Shown piece after piece: positions 34,305-43,691 of a DNA stretch of 64,000 nucleotides (position 1 is its first letter; every line of letters starts with the position of its first letter). The translations under genes were made by a program, and so were the position numbers. The DNA is from Typhlomys cinereus (taxonomy: Eukaryota; Chordata; Mammalia; Rodentia; Platacanthomyidae): NCBI GenBank assembly GCA_023101885.1, contig JALPQD010000137.1, positions 1,922,001 to 1,986,000 on the forward strand, given 5' to 3'. The notes below the pieces were generated by a model. The model saw only the letters and a program-made list of their open reading frames with translations. It was not told the origin of the DNA and searched no databases.

Positions 34305-34350
34305 ACGCGCACACACACACAATTGAATAAATTAAAAAATATTAAAAAAA
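34051..34350 (+). mobile_element. Young B2-like SINE, CpG-rich subfamily
   Basis: Full-length copy. Head GGGGCTGGAGAGGTGGCTCA, B box GGTCCTGAGTTCGGATC, body GCGGAAGCGGGGGCGGCCTG, TGGTAGGGCGGAGCCTGTG, AGAGTAAACAAGGAGGAGG, then about 20 CA units and an AATTGAATAAATT A-rich end. Perfect 15-bp target-site duplications show a recent insertion. It is a good reference copy for the family in this window. Confidence 0.96.
34261..34320. repeat. (CA)n microsatellite in SINE tail
   Basis: CA units with one TACACACGCGC interruption. Confidence 0.95.
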
Positions 34351-34365
34351 AAGAATGAGTGGTTG
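34351..34365. repeat. Target-site duplication (right) of young SINE
   Basis: Second copy of AAGAATGAGTGGTTG. Confidence 0.97.
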
Positions 34366-35990
34366 ATGAAATAGATCTTTATTCAAAAGGTATTTCTTTC
34401 CAAGATGTCTCTTCTAGTATTTCTTGTGCACAAAGGTTTTCTCTCTGATGGAGTTCTTGTGTGGGTAGCCCCAGCAGCTAGCACCACCCATCCTGGAACA
34501 TCAGATCAAAAGACAAGTAATGTGGAAAGCAGAGAAAGGAGATTCAACCAATACTTAGTAGGAAAAAGAACAGATAAAAGGATTTAGTGGCCTTAAGTCA
34601 ATACTTGTGGAACTGACATGAACTTCGTGTTTAAGTAAGGGAAGAACTGGACCAAGAGAGCTAAGAGCTAGGCATTCGTACTTAAGCAGTTCTAGTCAAG
34701 ATGCGCTCTGGTTGATGGCTGTATCAATTCAGGTACTGTAGTGTGGTTTGAAGAAGTCCTTATTGCTGAAGGGAACAAGCTAGTTCTCAGATGATTACTT
34801 ATGCTCTGGGATGCCCTCCCCTGGGGTGTCAAACTGTCCTGTGAGACTTTTCTGTTCCTGGAAGCCAAGGTGCTGCAGGTTTATTAGAGACATTCAGACT
34901 CCCTTTAGGAAGGCCATAGTAAAAGACAATGGTGAGGTGTGTCAATTACTTTTATCTTTGTTTCTTTAGTATTGAATGAAAATGAGATAGATTAGACTTC
35001 ATTGACTTCTAAATAGATAGTCCTGGAGTGAATAACCTGCCTTGTCCCACACATATGTGTGCATCAAAGGGCACTGTGTATCCCTGTGGACGACCAAGGG
35101 TGACTTCAGGAACCATCCTGAATTGCTTCTGCCTTTTTGCAAAGTCAGTTTTTAAGTGCCCGACAAACAAGGATAAAGAATAAATAAAGTTTTCTGCATT
35201 TTTCATATTAATATAGTCTTTCCACAGCCTGAGACTCACATAATGCCTAATGTTTTAAAAAGGCATGTGGATGGACTCACTGGAATTCACTCCATTCGCA
35301 TGGCTTATCCATAGTGTGATAGTTCACATGTAAGATGGAAGTAATTAATGAAGATATTCCTGCGTTTTCCCTAGTGTGAATTCTTTCCTGTCTTAGAGTG
35401 TGTAGGACAAGAAATGTCATGGCTATATTCTTTAGTTTTCCATTGCTGCTCTCCAGAGTATGGCCCGTTAACAGAGTAAGTGTAAAATACTCAGTAAAAG
35501 ATTTCTCACAATTTTTATACTCACTACCATCAGTCCTTCCATGCCTAACAAGAAACAATATATTAGTTATCAATTTCCAACAAGTTTACTGAATCCATTG
35601 CTTCAAAACCTCTCTCAGGCTGCCATTTAGACATCACAGGGCTGGGCTTTCTTCTGTCTACTTACCCACTACATAGTTGCTGGTAGCATTCAGTTCTTTG
35701 ACAGAGGTTCTTAGTACCTTAACTTCAGCATGTAAATCTATGTCATCAAAGCCAAGAACTCTGAGAGCAAGGTGGAGATCTCAAAATTGTATAGATAAAA
35801 CATGGAAGTAATTACCCTGTCATCCTGGTCATATTATGATGGTTACAAGGCCAGCCCAAGCCCAAGAGAGAGGATTGGGAAGGAAGTGGGTTGCATCTCA
35901 AAGTCTACCTCCCATATACAGATTTCGCATATGACTGGTGAATATCCTATTATTCTATTCAGACAGAAATTATTTAATTTTGGCAGCCCT
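34366..35990. other. Unique sequence, no gene seen
   Basis: Frames up to 98 codons (35277-35573 minus) lack recognised motifs. No repeat body noticed. Confidence 0.5.
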
Positions 35991-36391
35991 CAGTTCTTAG
36001 GTGCCAGAGACTTGTAGCTGAAGACCCTGAGAACCAGAGGGCTGTAGCTTCAAGCTTTAACAGGCAGAGACTTACTGTTGCTCAGTCAGAGCAAGCTCTG
36101 GACTTTGCAAGCCAGAGGTTCGCAGCCCCGAGTTGTGAGTGCCTGCAGCCCATCACCCAGCCTCCAGCATTGCAGCTCCTGAGCTTGGATCTCAGGATCT
36201 TAAGTCCTTACATTTTGGCGACTTTCTGGAACTCTTCCAGCCACCAGGCCTTGTAGTTCTCGCGCCCCTTCTCAGTCACCTGCCTTAAGCTGTTCACGAC
36301 CTCTAACCTTTAGCCTCTGCAGTTGCTGCTCCTAGACTCTTTCTGCTACTCTCTGGAAACCCTCCAGCTGCCTTCTCATTGCTATTAGGTG
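35991..36391. other. CT/GC-richer stretch leading into an LTR-like element
   Basis: Imperfectly repeated phrases (GGCTGTAGCTTCAAG, CGCAGCCCCGAGTTG, TGCAGCCCATCACCC, TTGCAGCTCCTGAGC) and a compositional shift from its neighbours. It may be the U3 part of the LTR-like element ending at 37176, but the 5' border is not seen. Confidence 0.4.
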
Positions 36392-36481
36392 CTAATCACC
36401 CCTGAAGTTCATCTACTTTTAGTGTTACCAGTTCAGCTAATTGCCCCTGAAGTTCATCTACTTTTAGTGTTACCAGTTCAG
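36392..36481. repeat. Two tandem copies of a 45-bp unit
   Basis: Units 36392-36436 and 36437-36481 differ only at two bases near the start (CTAATCACC versus CTAATTGCC). The shared core includes GAAGTTCATCTACTTTTAGT. The unit length is a multiple of three, so the minus-strand frame runs through both, but that frame has no other coding evidence. Confidence 0.95.
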
Positions 36482-36751
36482 GCAGTTTTATCCATGATAA
36501 TGAGGCAGGATTAGAGCAGCCATGCTGGGATGGGTCTCTCAAGGTCTTTGGAATTCCTGAAAGCCATCCCCCACTGCTGGAATCACCCTGAGGGAACACT
36601 CCTGCTGAGGAACTGACTCCAGTCCTCCCACAGATAAGATGGCCAACTTCCCCATGAAGTGATTATGAAGATGAGCTCTCCATATCAAACAACTTGATCT
36701 CTAGCCCTCATGGGCCCAAGAGCAACTGGGTTGGGCCCCGGTGGGAATTAA

Positions 36752-36800
36752 CCAATGGGAAAAACCAGTTTCCCCGGGCTTGTCTAGGTGTATAAATATA
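36752..36800 (+). promoter_or_regulatory. CCAAT and TATA boxes of the LTR-like element
   Basis: CCAAT (36752-36756) lies 34 bp before TATAAATATA (36791-36800), inside a locally GC-rich segment (GGGCCCCGGTGGG, TTTCCCCGGGC). Confidence 0.6.
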
Positions 36801-36825
36801 CCTAGCCCTGCCAACCATCTTTGGC

Positions 36826-37080
36826 GATCTAGCCCTTCATGGCCCTTTAGTGCCATGAGTCCGTTTCCAGCTGCCTACTTCTCTTGGAGGCTCCCTAGCC
36901 CCTCATGCCATGAGTCTGTTTCTTGTTCCTTGCTCCTCATGAATTCCATGCCTAGGCACTGTGAGTTCTTATGGGCTCCCTAGTCCCTCATGGCACTCTA
37001 GTGCCATGAGCTCTGTTTCATTTCTGCTTCTCATGGAGGCACCCTAGCTCCTCATGGCACTCCACATGTGGAGTCCGTGA
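36826..37080. repeat. Four imperfect repeats of a CCCTAG..CCTCATGGC..GCCATGAG unit
   Basis: Units begin near 36826, 36886, 36972 and 37036. Each has CTAG(C/T)CC, CTCATG and, in three of four, CCATGAG followed by TCCG or TCTG. They lie between the TATA box and the poly(A) signal. Confidence 0.85.
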
Positions 37081-37101
37081 GGTCCAACCTTTTTCTTTAC
37101 T

Positions 37102-37107
37102 AATAAA
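37102..37107 (+). terminator. Poly(A) signal AATAAA of the LTR-like element
   Basis: AATAAA is followed about 25 bp on by ACACGTGTCCTGGTTTC, which suits a cleavage site and GT-rich element. Confidence 0.55.
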
Positions 37108-37176
37108 CTCTACCTTAATTCTCTACACGTGTCCTGGTTTCAATCTTCGACTCCGGAACACAAGAACCCTTCAACA

Positions 37177-37847
37177 TTGGGACGGCCAAAACCGTTTTCC
37201 CTGCAACAATAAAACCAAGGCAGGTAATGGAAGACTGTTCAGGAGAAACCTTTATTGGGGCTTGACATTGCAACACCAGAGGGCATTTCAGAGGAGAAGA
37301 ATATCTCAGACTGACTAGAAAAGAATTCAAAACAGATTTAAGAAGCATGTCATGCTTGTACAAGTCTAGTATCTGCACCAATGGCAAGCTTTACATAAGC
37401 ACCAATCACTAGAGTTTTGCTGAATCAAAGAAAAGGTATTCCTCTTCCAGCTAAGGATAGCTGCAGGATGGATGGTCTTAGGCAGTCTCCTGAATCTCCT
37501 GTGATTTGACCTAAGTAGCGAAAAGACTTCCTGAAGCAGAAGTGGTTGCTTCCCCAGTATTTGTTGCTGCAATCCTCCTTAAAGTCAAGTGGGTTTCTTT
37601 AGAGTGATTAGGGAATGTTCAAAGCTTCCATGACAGTACAGCTAGTTGGCTGCCCAAACAGGGGTTGCTTAGTGGATAGCTCCCATTCAAGATATCCAGG
37701 GATAAAAGAAGAATCTGTCAGCTGTCATTCAAGAGACTCAATACCCACTCTACACAGTTTTACTAATTCACAGGAAAAAAAAATCAGTGTGCTTAAAATT
37801 AAAAAAGAAAAACCCTAGGAATAAACATCCTTAATACATAACAGTAC
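37177..37847. other. Possible 3' UTR of the zinc-finger relic (minus)
   Basis: On the minus strand an AATAAA lies at 37256-37251, downstream of the zinc-finger relic. The intervening sequence could therefore be its former 3' UTR, but no A-tail is seen and the link is inference. Confidence 0.25.
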
Positions 37848-38108
37848 TTAACCCCCAACTAAATACCACTTAGTGAGTGTTGAACCCTCTGATCTGTCAC
37901 ATGAAGAATGACTAAAGACTTCCTCACATTCTTTGTTCATATACATGTTGATCTTTCCCATTGTGACCTCTGACATGTACCCTAAGGATGGAGACTAACA
38001 GAAGACTTTCCCACATTCCTTGCATTTATAACATTTCTCTGCATTGTGACTGCTTGCAGAAATCTTTAAACGTGAGAAACAATAGAAGGTCCACCCACAT
38101 TCTTTTCC
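37848..38108 (-). pseudogene. Decayed C2H2 zinc-finger pseudogene fragment
   Basis: Minus strand, 38108 to 37995: one 37-codon open frame contains GKECGWTFYCFSRLK and EKCYKCKECGKVFC before a stop codon (37997-37995). These are Kruppel-type finger and linker patterns (CxxCGK.F, EKxYKCKECGK). The zinc-binding histidines are largely lost (…SASSHNAEK instead of HxxxHTGEK). Past the stop and a frame change, KECEEVFSHSSC at about 37930-37890 is another degraded finger. No KRAB domain or full finger array is visible; a processed or truncated ZNF copy is the best reading. Confidence 0.65.
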
Positions 38109-38300
38109 TTAGAATCCTGGAATCTGGGTTCTGGCGGGATCTGACTTGATTCCTATGGTATGAATGCCCCCCTTCCCCCCCTGCACACTTCAACTGCTTT
38201 TACAACAGTGGGGGTTCTTAGCACAACAGAGTGAAATTTAGAAAAACACCCAATTACATTCATTACTTTCCAATTTATGACATTTCAAATTCTCACCTTG
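38109..38300 (-). pseudogene. Possible upstream extension of the zinc-finger relic
   Basis: Minus-strand ESNECNWVFF at about 38275-38245 has a faint CGKxF-like pattern in line with the fingers downstream. It is too decayed for a firm call. Confidence 0.25.
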
Positions 38301-39461
38301 CTTCGTGCTGAACTTTAATGGTATATTCCCATTTTTCTTCTAAAATGGACAACCAAGAATTATTCCTTAATATTCCATTTTCTGTTCATTGGAACTTCTT
38401 CTCTGTGGATACCTGCGGAGTAACTGCCCAAACCAAATGAGTAACTGGCTTATGAGTTTCAAATTGTGTCTCACAATCTACTGAGGCCAGGCTCCTGCAG
38501 CATTTTCTCCCCATCAGCACAATCTCTGTGGGAGCTTTTTAAAGACGAAACCAGCAAATCCCACTTCTTCTTAGTAAATGTTACAGCCATATCCTCAATC
38601 ACCATTAACTCCCTTTCCCAACTCAACCTTTTGGAGATTTCTTTGGGCATCAGCCATAAAATCCAATAGGGAAAAAAAAAGGTAGAGTTGGAGTCAAACC
38701 TGGAGAAATTTGGAGCTGAAGGAGAAAAGCGCTTGACCTGGCAGAGAAATTATAAATTTTATTTTGCAATAATGTTCTTATATTACTTTTTAGATTTAAT
38801 TTCTCATTTAATTTCTTTTTTGTTCTGTCAGTACCTTTGTTAGCACTTACCATCATCCTTGGGAGATACATTTCAACTGTTACAGGTGAAATTCTGGTCA
38901 GGTAAGAGCCTTATACTGTGATTTGTTTTGAGAAGTTGAGTATATAAATGGATAGGAGCCAGAACATTGATATCAATAGAACTCTGACCCAGAACCCCTG
39001 CAGACACAGCACAAGAAGCTAAACCCTAATCACCACAGTAATTGACTCCAAGTAAGCAGGAATTGTCAATAACTGCCAGATTCCCCCCCCCACACACACA
39101 CACAGACACACACATTCATCTTTCTATTCCCATTATTCTAATTCAAGACTAACTAGAGAAAATGCCAAGAATTCTGCCCAAAGCAAATCAAAAATGGACT
39201 AAGATACCCACTTCTACTTAACCAGTGTCTAGCTTCCCTATCCCAATGACATTCAACTAGAACACTACAGCAGCAAAGAATTCTCTTTTCTTCTCTCTGC
39301 TACATTCATTACTAAGGACCATGACCTGTTTTAGGGCAGAAGAGTGAATTAAAGTTAAGTGACCTTCTTGCTTCTATTCTTTTCTCAAATGCCAAGATAC
39401 CATATTTGGGGATAGCATGTCCTGAACCATCAATACCTAAAGTTTTTCCAAAGGCTAGACA
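38301..39461. other. Unique sequence with short CA run
   Basis: A C-run and CA-run lie at 39085-39113. No element or exon recognised. Confidence 0.45.
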
Positions 39462-39768
39462 TTTTTTAAACTTTATTTATTTATTGTGTGTGTGTGTGTG
39501 TGAGTGTGTGTATCAGAGGGCACTGTATGTCTTGTGGAGGACCAAGGGTGATTTCTGACTTCAGAATCATCCTGGATTGCTTGCTTCTAACTTTTTTTTT
39601 TTTTTTTTTGCTTCACTCTGGGATTTCCCAGGCTCTGATCACCAGGGTCAGAAGTGCAGGCTGCTGCTGTTTTTGTTTGGACACTTTTACTTGGGACCTG
39701 GGATCCAAACTCGGGACTTTCTGCTTGTGAGGCATAGTCTTAACCCCTGAGTCATCTGTCCAGCCCCC
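39462..39768 (-). mobile_element. B2-like SINE, older subfamily, minus strand
   Basis: Reversed features: A-rich/TG tail at the left, GGCACTGTATGTCTTGTGGA, ATCATCCTGGATTGCTTGC, an internal T18 run, TGGGACCTGGGATCC, and the head at the right (TTAACCCCTGAGTCATCTGT, CCAGCCCC). The internal A-run (minus) expanded from the AAAGCAAAAAGG site of the consensus. GCTAGAC (39454-39460) and GCCAGAC (39770-39776) may be the target-site duplication. Confidence 0.85.
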
Positions 39769-39856
39769 CAGCCAGACTTTTGAGAGTGAAAAAAGACTTG
39801 TAATAGTGATTAAGATCCTTGCAATGAAGAACCCTAAATACATGCTCACTGGGATA

Positions 39857-39881
39857 TTTCTCTCTCTCTCTCTCTCTCTCC
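39857..39881. repeat. (TC)n tract
   Basis: About 12 TC units. Confidence 0.9.
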
Positions 39882-40286
39882 CCTTATTTCTAGAATGTTA
39901 TCATTTATTTCTTTGCTTATCTCCACAAATGAAAATCTTGGTTGCTTTAAATACTTTTTTCCTGGGTAACTCTCACAACTGAAGGAAGCAATAAACATCA
40001 GATTTAGGAAATTACATTTGTTCTATAAAGAAAACAGAAATGCACCATTTCACTACATTCACATTAGACAAAGATGAAAACTCTTAACAGAACCAAGAAA
40101 GGCTCTTTATCACTTTGCTTTTTCTTCCCCTGTAACATCTTTACTGAGATATAATTCACTTTTCATGCAATTCAGTATGTTTCATTTCATTTTAAACTCA
40201 CAGACTTGTGTAACTATCATCAAATATCAATGTGTTGGGTTTTTCATTTGTCTGGCTTGGGGATTTTTTTCCTTTTGTTGTTGTTT
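39882..40286. other. Unique sequence
   Basis: Nothing recognised. Confidence 0.45.
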
Positions 40287-40296
40287 TACTTATTCA

Positions 40297-40340
<44 letters not shown>

Positions 40341-40568
40341 CGTGTAGAACCACGGGTGAATTCGGGAACCACCATGGACGCCTCCACCTCCTCCTTATTT
40401 ACTCTGCCTCGGGATTCACAGGCTCCGCCCTACCAGGACCAGAAGTGCAGGCCGCCCCCGCTTCCGCCCGGCGTCTATACGGCGTCTATACGTGGGGTCT
40501 AGGATAGGAACTTAGGACCTTCCGCCTGCAAGGCAGAGGCTTAACCCCTGAGCCACCTCTCCACCTCC
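40287..40568 (-). mobile_element. Young B2-like SINE, CpG-rich subfamily, minus strand
   Basis: Reverse order: TTATTCAATTG and about 22 TG units, TAGAACCACGGGTGAATTCG, ACCATGGACGCCTCCACC, CAGGCTCCGCCCTACCAGG, CCGCCCCCGCTTCCG, two copies of GGCGTCTATAC (40479-40489, 40490-40500 in part), TTAACCCCTGAGCCACCTCT. An imperfect T-rich target-site duplication (CCTTTTGTTGTTGTTTT / TCTTTTTGCTGTTGTTTT) flanks it. The head's GGGGCTGGAG is changed to GGAGGTGGAG. Confidence 0.93.
40300..40346. repeat. (TG)n microsatellite
   Basis: About 20 TG units ending TGCGTGCGTGT, the tail of the minus-strand SINE. Confidence 0.95.
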
Positions 40569-40654
40569 ATTTCTTTTTGCTGTTGTTTTTAGGTGTATGA
40601 GACATATAAGGATTTGTCCATTCCAGACTGAAGTCATGATAAAGTCCACATTCA

Positions 40655-40850
40655 GTTTATGGAGTCCTTAGCATGCGCTAGACAGTGTGCCAAACCTGTC
40701 CATGGATGCTCCCAGCAAGCCTGTAGAGTAGATGTCATTATTCTCACTTCCATTCATCAGGCGGGGAAATAAAAGAACACAGCAGAATCTGGTAGCTGGC
40801 ACATTTGAAACCAGGGCTGTAAACTAACAGCCTTGTTCCTTTGTCCTGTG
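40655..40850 (-). repeat. MIR relic, reverse orientation
   Basis: GCGCTAGACAGTGTGCCAAAC, GCCTGTAGAGTAGATGTCATT, TTCATCAGGCGGGGAAATAAA, TCTGGTAGCTGGCACATTTGA and AACCAGGGCTG follow the reversed MIR order (…GGTATTATTATCCCCATTTTACAG…). Confidence 0.6.
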
Positions 40851-42220
40851 TGTCTCTGGCCACTTGAATTCTGACACTTTATTTCCAAATTAGTCAAGAG
40901 GATTTTGCTGTGTCAGCAAGGACACTTCTAGAAAGGAATAGTTACCCTAGGTTGCCACCCGCTGGTTTCTAGATGTGGCCCCCATCCCTTCTTAATCACT
41001 TGTGTTGTGGAGTTTGTGAACTTACATAAATAATGTGAACATCTCCTATCAGTTGCTACTCAAATAAGCTGATATCTTCTCATTGTCTCTTTTCTAGATT
41101 GATTGTCCATCACTTAATTGCTCACTTCAGTCTCTCTCTCTTTCTTTTGGTCTCAGTTACTCATTTTCTTTCTTTTTCTACCTAAAAACAAAAATTCCTT
41201 CATTAAAGAGACCTTTCACTCACATGCCATCTCCCTATAAATTTCACCAAGATGACTATCAAATCATTTCTACTTTATAATGTTGTTCATTCATTTTCAG
41301 TGATTACAGAATCAGCAACTCAAAGACCCTGACTGCATCTGTTAATGACCAAGAAAGTAATGTGGCTGCCACCACCAATCCTTATATTTTATGTCCATGA
41401 GTCTGTTAACATTTCCAAGCTCATCATCTTCCTGAACACTTCCAAATAGTCCAATTTCATTGTAGCTAGTGAACTTCCTTCTGTATGTAAGAGTAAGGGG
41501 ATCAGCTGTCATTAAAAAAAAAAAAAACACCTCAAATGAGATCATCAGTTCCCCAATTTGAGACTGATGCCACAGCAAATGTTTGGATGGACAGAATTTT
41601 GCCAGCAAATTAAGCTTTTCACTTTGTACTGAGCTTGGAAGAGGGAGTACCTTGGTTGGCCAGGCTTGGACAGAACCCTGCTGAGTGCTGATTGGCAGCT
41701 GTACCTTATTTGCCAGGATGTGGACAGATGCCACAGCTTACTAACTTCTCAGGAGGTTTTCAGGACAGGTTGTTAGCAACTGAACACCACTTGGGCTTTA
41801 AAGGCTTCCTTTTATGACTTCGATGAATTTAGCCACTGAACTAGCTGCTAAAAATTGGCCTCGTGCACTGTGAAATTTGTTCAAATACTAGCTAATAGTC
41901 TCCAAAGTCCCCTGCATGCTCTGGACAAATCATAGAGGAATAACCGTGTGCTACAGACAAGGGCAGAAGGCAGGGAGCAATGGGAAACATCCCCCATCCT
42001 TGTCCTCCCAGTCATTCTGCAGGAGGGGAAACCATGTCAGTGCCTCACACGAGCCAGAGGCACTCATCTTGCTGACAGAGCTTCAGTCCTAGGCAGAGCC
42101 TTGCCTGCAGTTAATTATACCCAGAGTTAATTGAGTGGTCAGATTAACAGTCTGGTCTCGGGAGGTCTAAAAGAATTCCAGAAATTTAGGTATATAACAC
42201 CCTCAAAATGATGTCAAATG
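40851..42220. other. Unique sequence, no gene seen
   Basis: The 130-codon minus-strand frame 41342-41734 has no recognised domain and contains a poly-Phe run from a poly-A tract (41514-41527). I treat it as chance. Confidence 0.5.
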
Positions 42221-42470
42221 AGACATCATGTTCTTTTCGACCTTCCCTTTCAATTTGGGATGATGATTTCATTAATCAGGAGTCCTTCCTCCCTGTCATT
42301 CTAATTGACAGATGCTAATTAAAATAGCAAACGGGATCCTTGCGGGCAGTTTCTTCTGTGTTTCTTAGGTGACCATTCTGTTCTTGGATGATTTAGCATG
42401 ACTCTTTCCCCTCAATTAACAGACAAGTTAAACTTTATATTCCCTTAAATTTTTATTACTGATAATTAGG
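42221..42470. promoter_or_regulatory. Homeodomain-site-rich AT stretch, candidate enhancer
   Basis: Non-repetitive DNA with ATTAATCA (42271-42278), TAATTGACAG (42302-42311, a homeodomain core fused to a MEIS/PBX-like TGACAG), TAATTA (42316-42321), CAATTAAC (42413-42420) and TGATAATTAGG near 42460. Dense homeodomain sites in unique sequence are typical of developmental enhancers. Conservation was not testable here. Confidence 0.4.
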
Positions 42471-42740
42471 AAGTGAAAAAATCATTCTGTATTTTACAAC
42501 TTTAAAATGTAAAAGCAAATTGGGTGGCCAGATAATGCGGGACTGATGCTAACCCTAAGTGAGGCAGGATGAGGTGGCTGCAGAATCAAAGTCCAAGTCA
42601 GGTTCGCAATGTGGGAATCGAAAGAATTAATTTTTATTTATTTTTAATTTGGTGAATGTCTTAATTTTAAAAACTTCCCAACAGTAATATATAAGAACCT
42701 AGACATTTAAAAAATAACTACATATGATTCTGTCTTTCAG

Positions 42741-42890
42741 TAGGCTGGCAAGGTGAATCGCTGGTTAAAGTGCCTATATATGAATTCAGTCTGAGTTCAA
42801 TCGCTGAAGCCTATTTGGTACCAGGAGACAGCTAATTTCTAAAAGTTCTTCCCTGACCTTCATGTCTGCTCCATGGTACAAGTAATGTCT

Positions 42891-42924
<34 letters not shown>
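42741..42924 (+). mobile_element. B3-like SINE with TC/CA tail
   Basis: GGCTGGCAAGGTGAATCGCT head, GTCTGAGTTCAATCGCTGAAG, GGAGACAGCTAATTTCTAAA, TTCCCTGACCTTCATGTCTG, CTCCATGGTACAAG, then (TC)n(CA)n. Diverged. Confidence 0.75.
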
Positions 42925-42953
42925 TTTTTTTACTTTAAAAAGAAGTTGACTTT

Positions 42954-43096
42954 CAGGACTGAGATATGGTCCAATGGGTAAACTGCTTGCTGTGCAAGCG
43001 TGAGTACCTAAGTTCTGATCCCCAGCAAAAAGCCAAGTGTTGCAGCATATGCCTGCAATTCCAGCACTGGGAAATGGAGACAGGAAGAACCCCAGA
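42954..43096 (+). mobile_element. ID/B1-composite (B4-like) SINE, left part, split
   Basis: GGACTGAGATATGGTCCAATG head, TGTGCAAGCGTGAGTACC, TTCTGATCCCCAGCAAAAAG, CATATGCCTGCAATTCCAGC, CTGGGAAATGGAGACAGGAAG. It breaks off at the duplicated AAGAACCCCAGA and resumes at 43518. Confidence 0.8.
43085..43096. repeat. Target-site duplication (left) of chimeric SINE insert
   Basis: AAGAACCCCAGA, repeated without mismatch at 43518-43529. Confidence 0.92.
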
Positions 43097-43517
43097 GGGG
43101 CTGGAGAGGTGGCTCAGGGGTTAAGCCTCTGCCTTGCAGGTGGAAGGTCCTGAGTTCTGTTCCCAGATCCCACGTATAGACGCCAGGCAGAAGCGGGGGC
43201 GGCCTGCGCTTCTGGTCCTGGTAGGGCGGAGCCTGTGAATCCCAGGGCTGAAGGAGATGGAGGCGTCCATGGTGGTTCCCGAATTCGTCCGTGGTTCTAC
43301 AGACACACATACACACACACACACACACACGCACAGATACACACGCACATGCGCACAGTTGAATAAATAATAAAAAAAATAAAAAAAAAAGAAGTAAGGA
43401 AGATAGTGATAGAGTAGGACACCTGATATCCCTCTCTGGCCTCAGCACACATCCCTATGCACATATGTACACTTACACACAAACATACAGACCAAAAAAC
43501 AAACAAACAAACAAAAA
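43097..43517 (+). mobile_element. Chimeric insert: young B2-like SINE plus B4-like tail
   Basis: 43097-43392 is a full young CpG-rich SINE (GGGGCTGGAGAGGTGGCTCA … TTCGTCCGTGGTTCTAC … GAATAAATAAT, A-run). It continues without a new duplication into 43391-43500, a B4-type 3' end (GAAGTAAGGAAGATAGTGAT, GGACACCTGATATCCCTCTC, GGCCTCAGCACACATCC), and closes with (CAAA)n. The 12-bp duplications enclose the whole 421 bp. It therefore looks like one insertion of a SINE with its downstream sequence. Confidence 0.8.
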
Positions 43518-43651
43518 AAGAACCCCAGACACTCATTGGCCAGCTGGTCTATCCAATCAGCAAGCTCTGCTCCAGGTTCATTGAGGTACTCTGTCTCAAA
43601 AGAAAGTCAGAAAGTGTTAGCAAAGATACCTGACATAGATTTTTGACGCAT

Positions 43652-43690
<39 letters not shown>
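43518..43690 (+). mobile_element. ID/B1-composite (B4-like) SINE, right part, with CA tail
   Basis: After the duplication the host SINE continues: CACTCATTGGCCAGCTGGTC, GCTCCAGGTTCATTGAGG, TACTCTGTCTCAAAAGAAAG, ATACCTGACATAGATTTTTG and a CA tract. Joined on paper to 42954-43096 this makes one complete element. Confidence 0.85.

Positions 43691-43691
<1 letters not shown>

Larger units (their letters stand above)
36600..37176 (+). mobile_element. LTR-like element (solo endogenous retroviral LTR candidate)
   Basis: Arranged like a retroviral promoter unit: a CCAAT box (36752-36756), a TATA box TATAAATATA (36791-36800), a transcribed segment with four imperfect repeats (36826-37080), a poly(A) signal AATAAA (37102-37107), a CGTGTCCTGGTTTC GT-rich stretch and a terminal CA (37175-37176). 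No gag, pol or env sequence follows. The 5' TG border and target duplication were not found, so the start is approximate and could be as far back as about 35,990. Confidence 0.6.

Noticed and set aside
36396..36599. Repeated peptide ELVTLKVDELQG in two units
   Set aside because: It follows only from a 45-bp tandem duplication in frame; there is no other coding evidence.
41342..41734. 130-codon minus-strand frame
   Set aside because: No domain, contains a poly-Phe run from a poly-A tract, and has no splice or promoter context.
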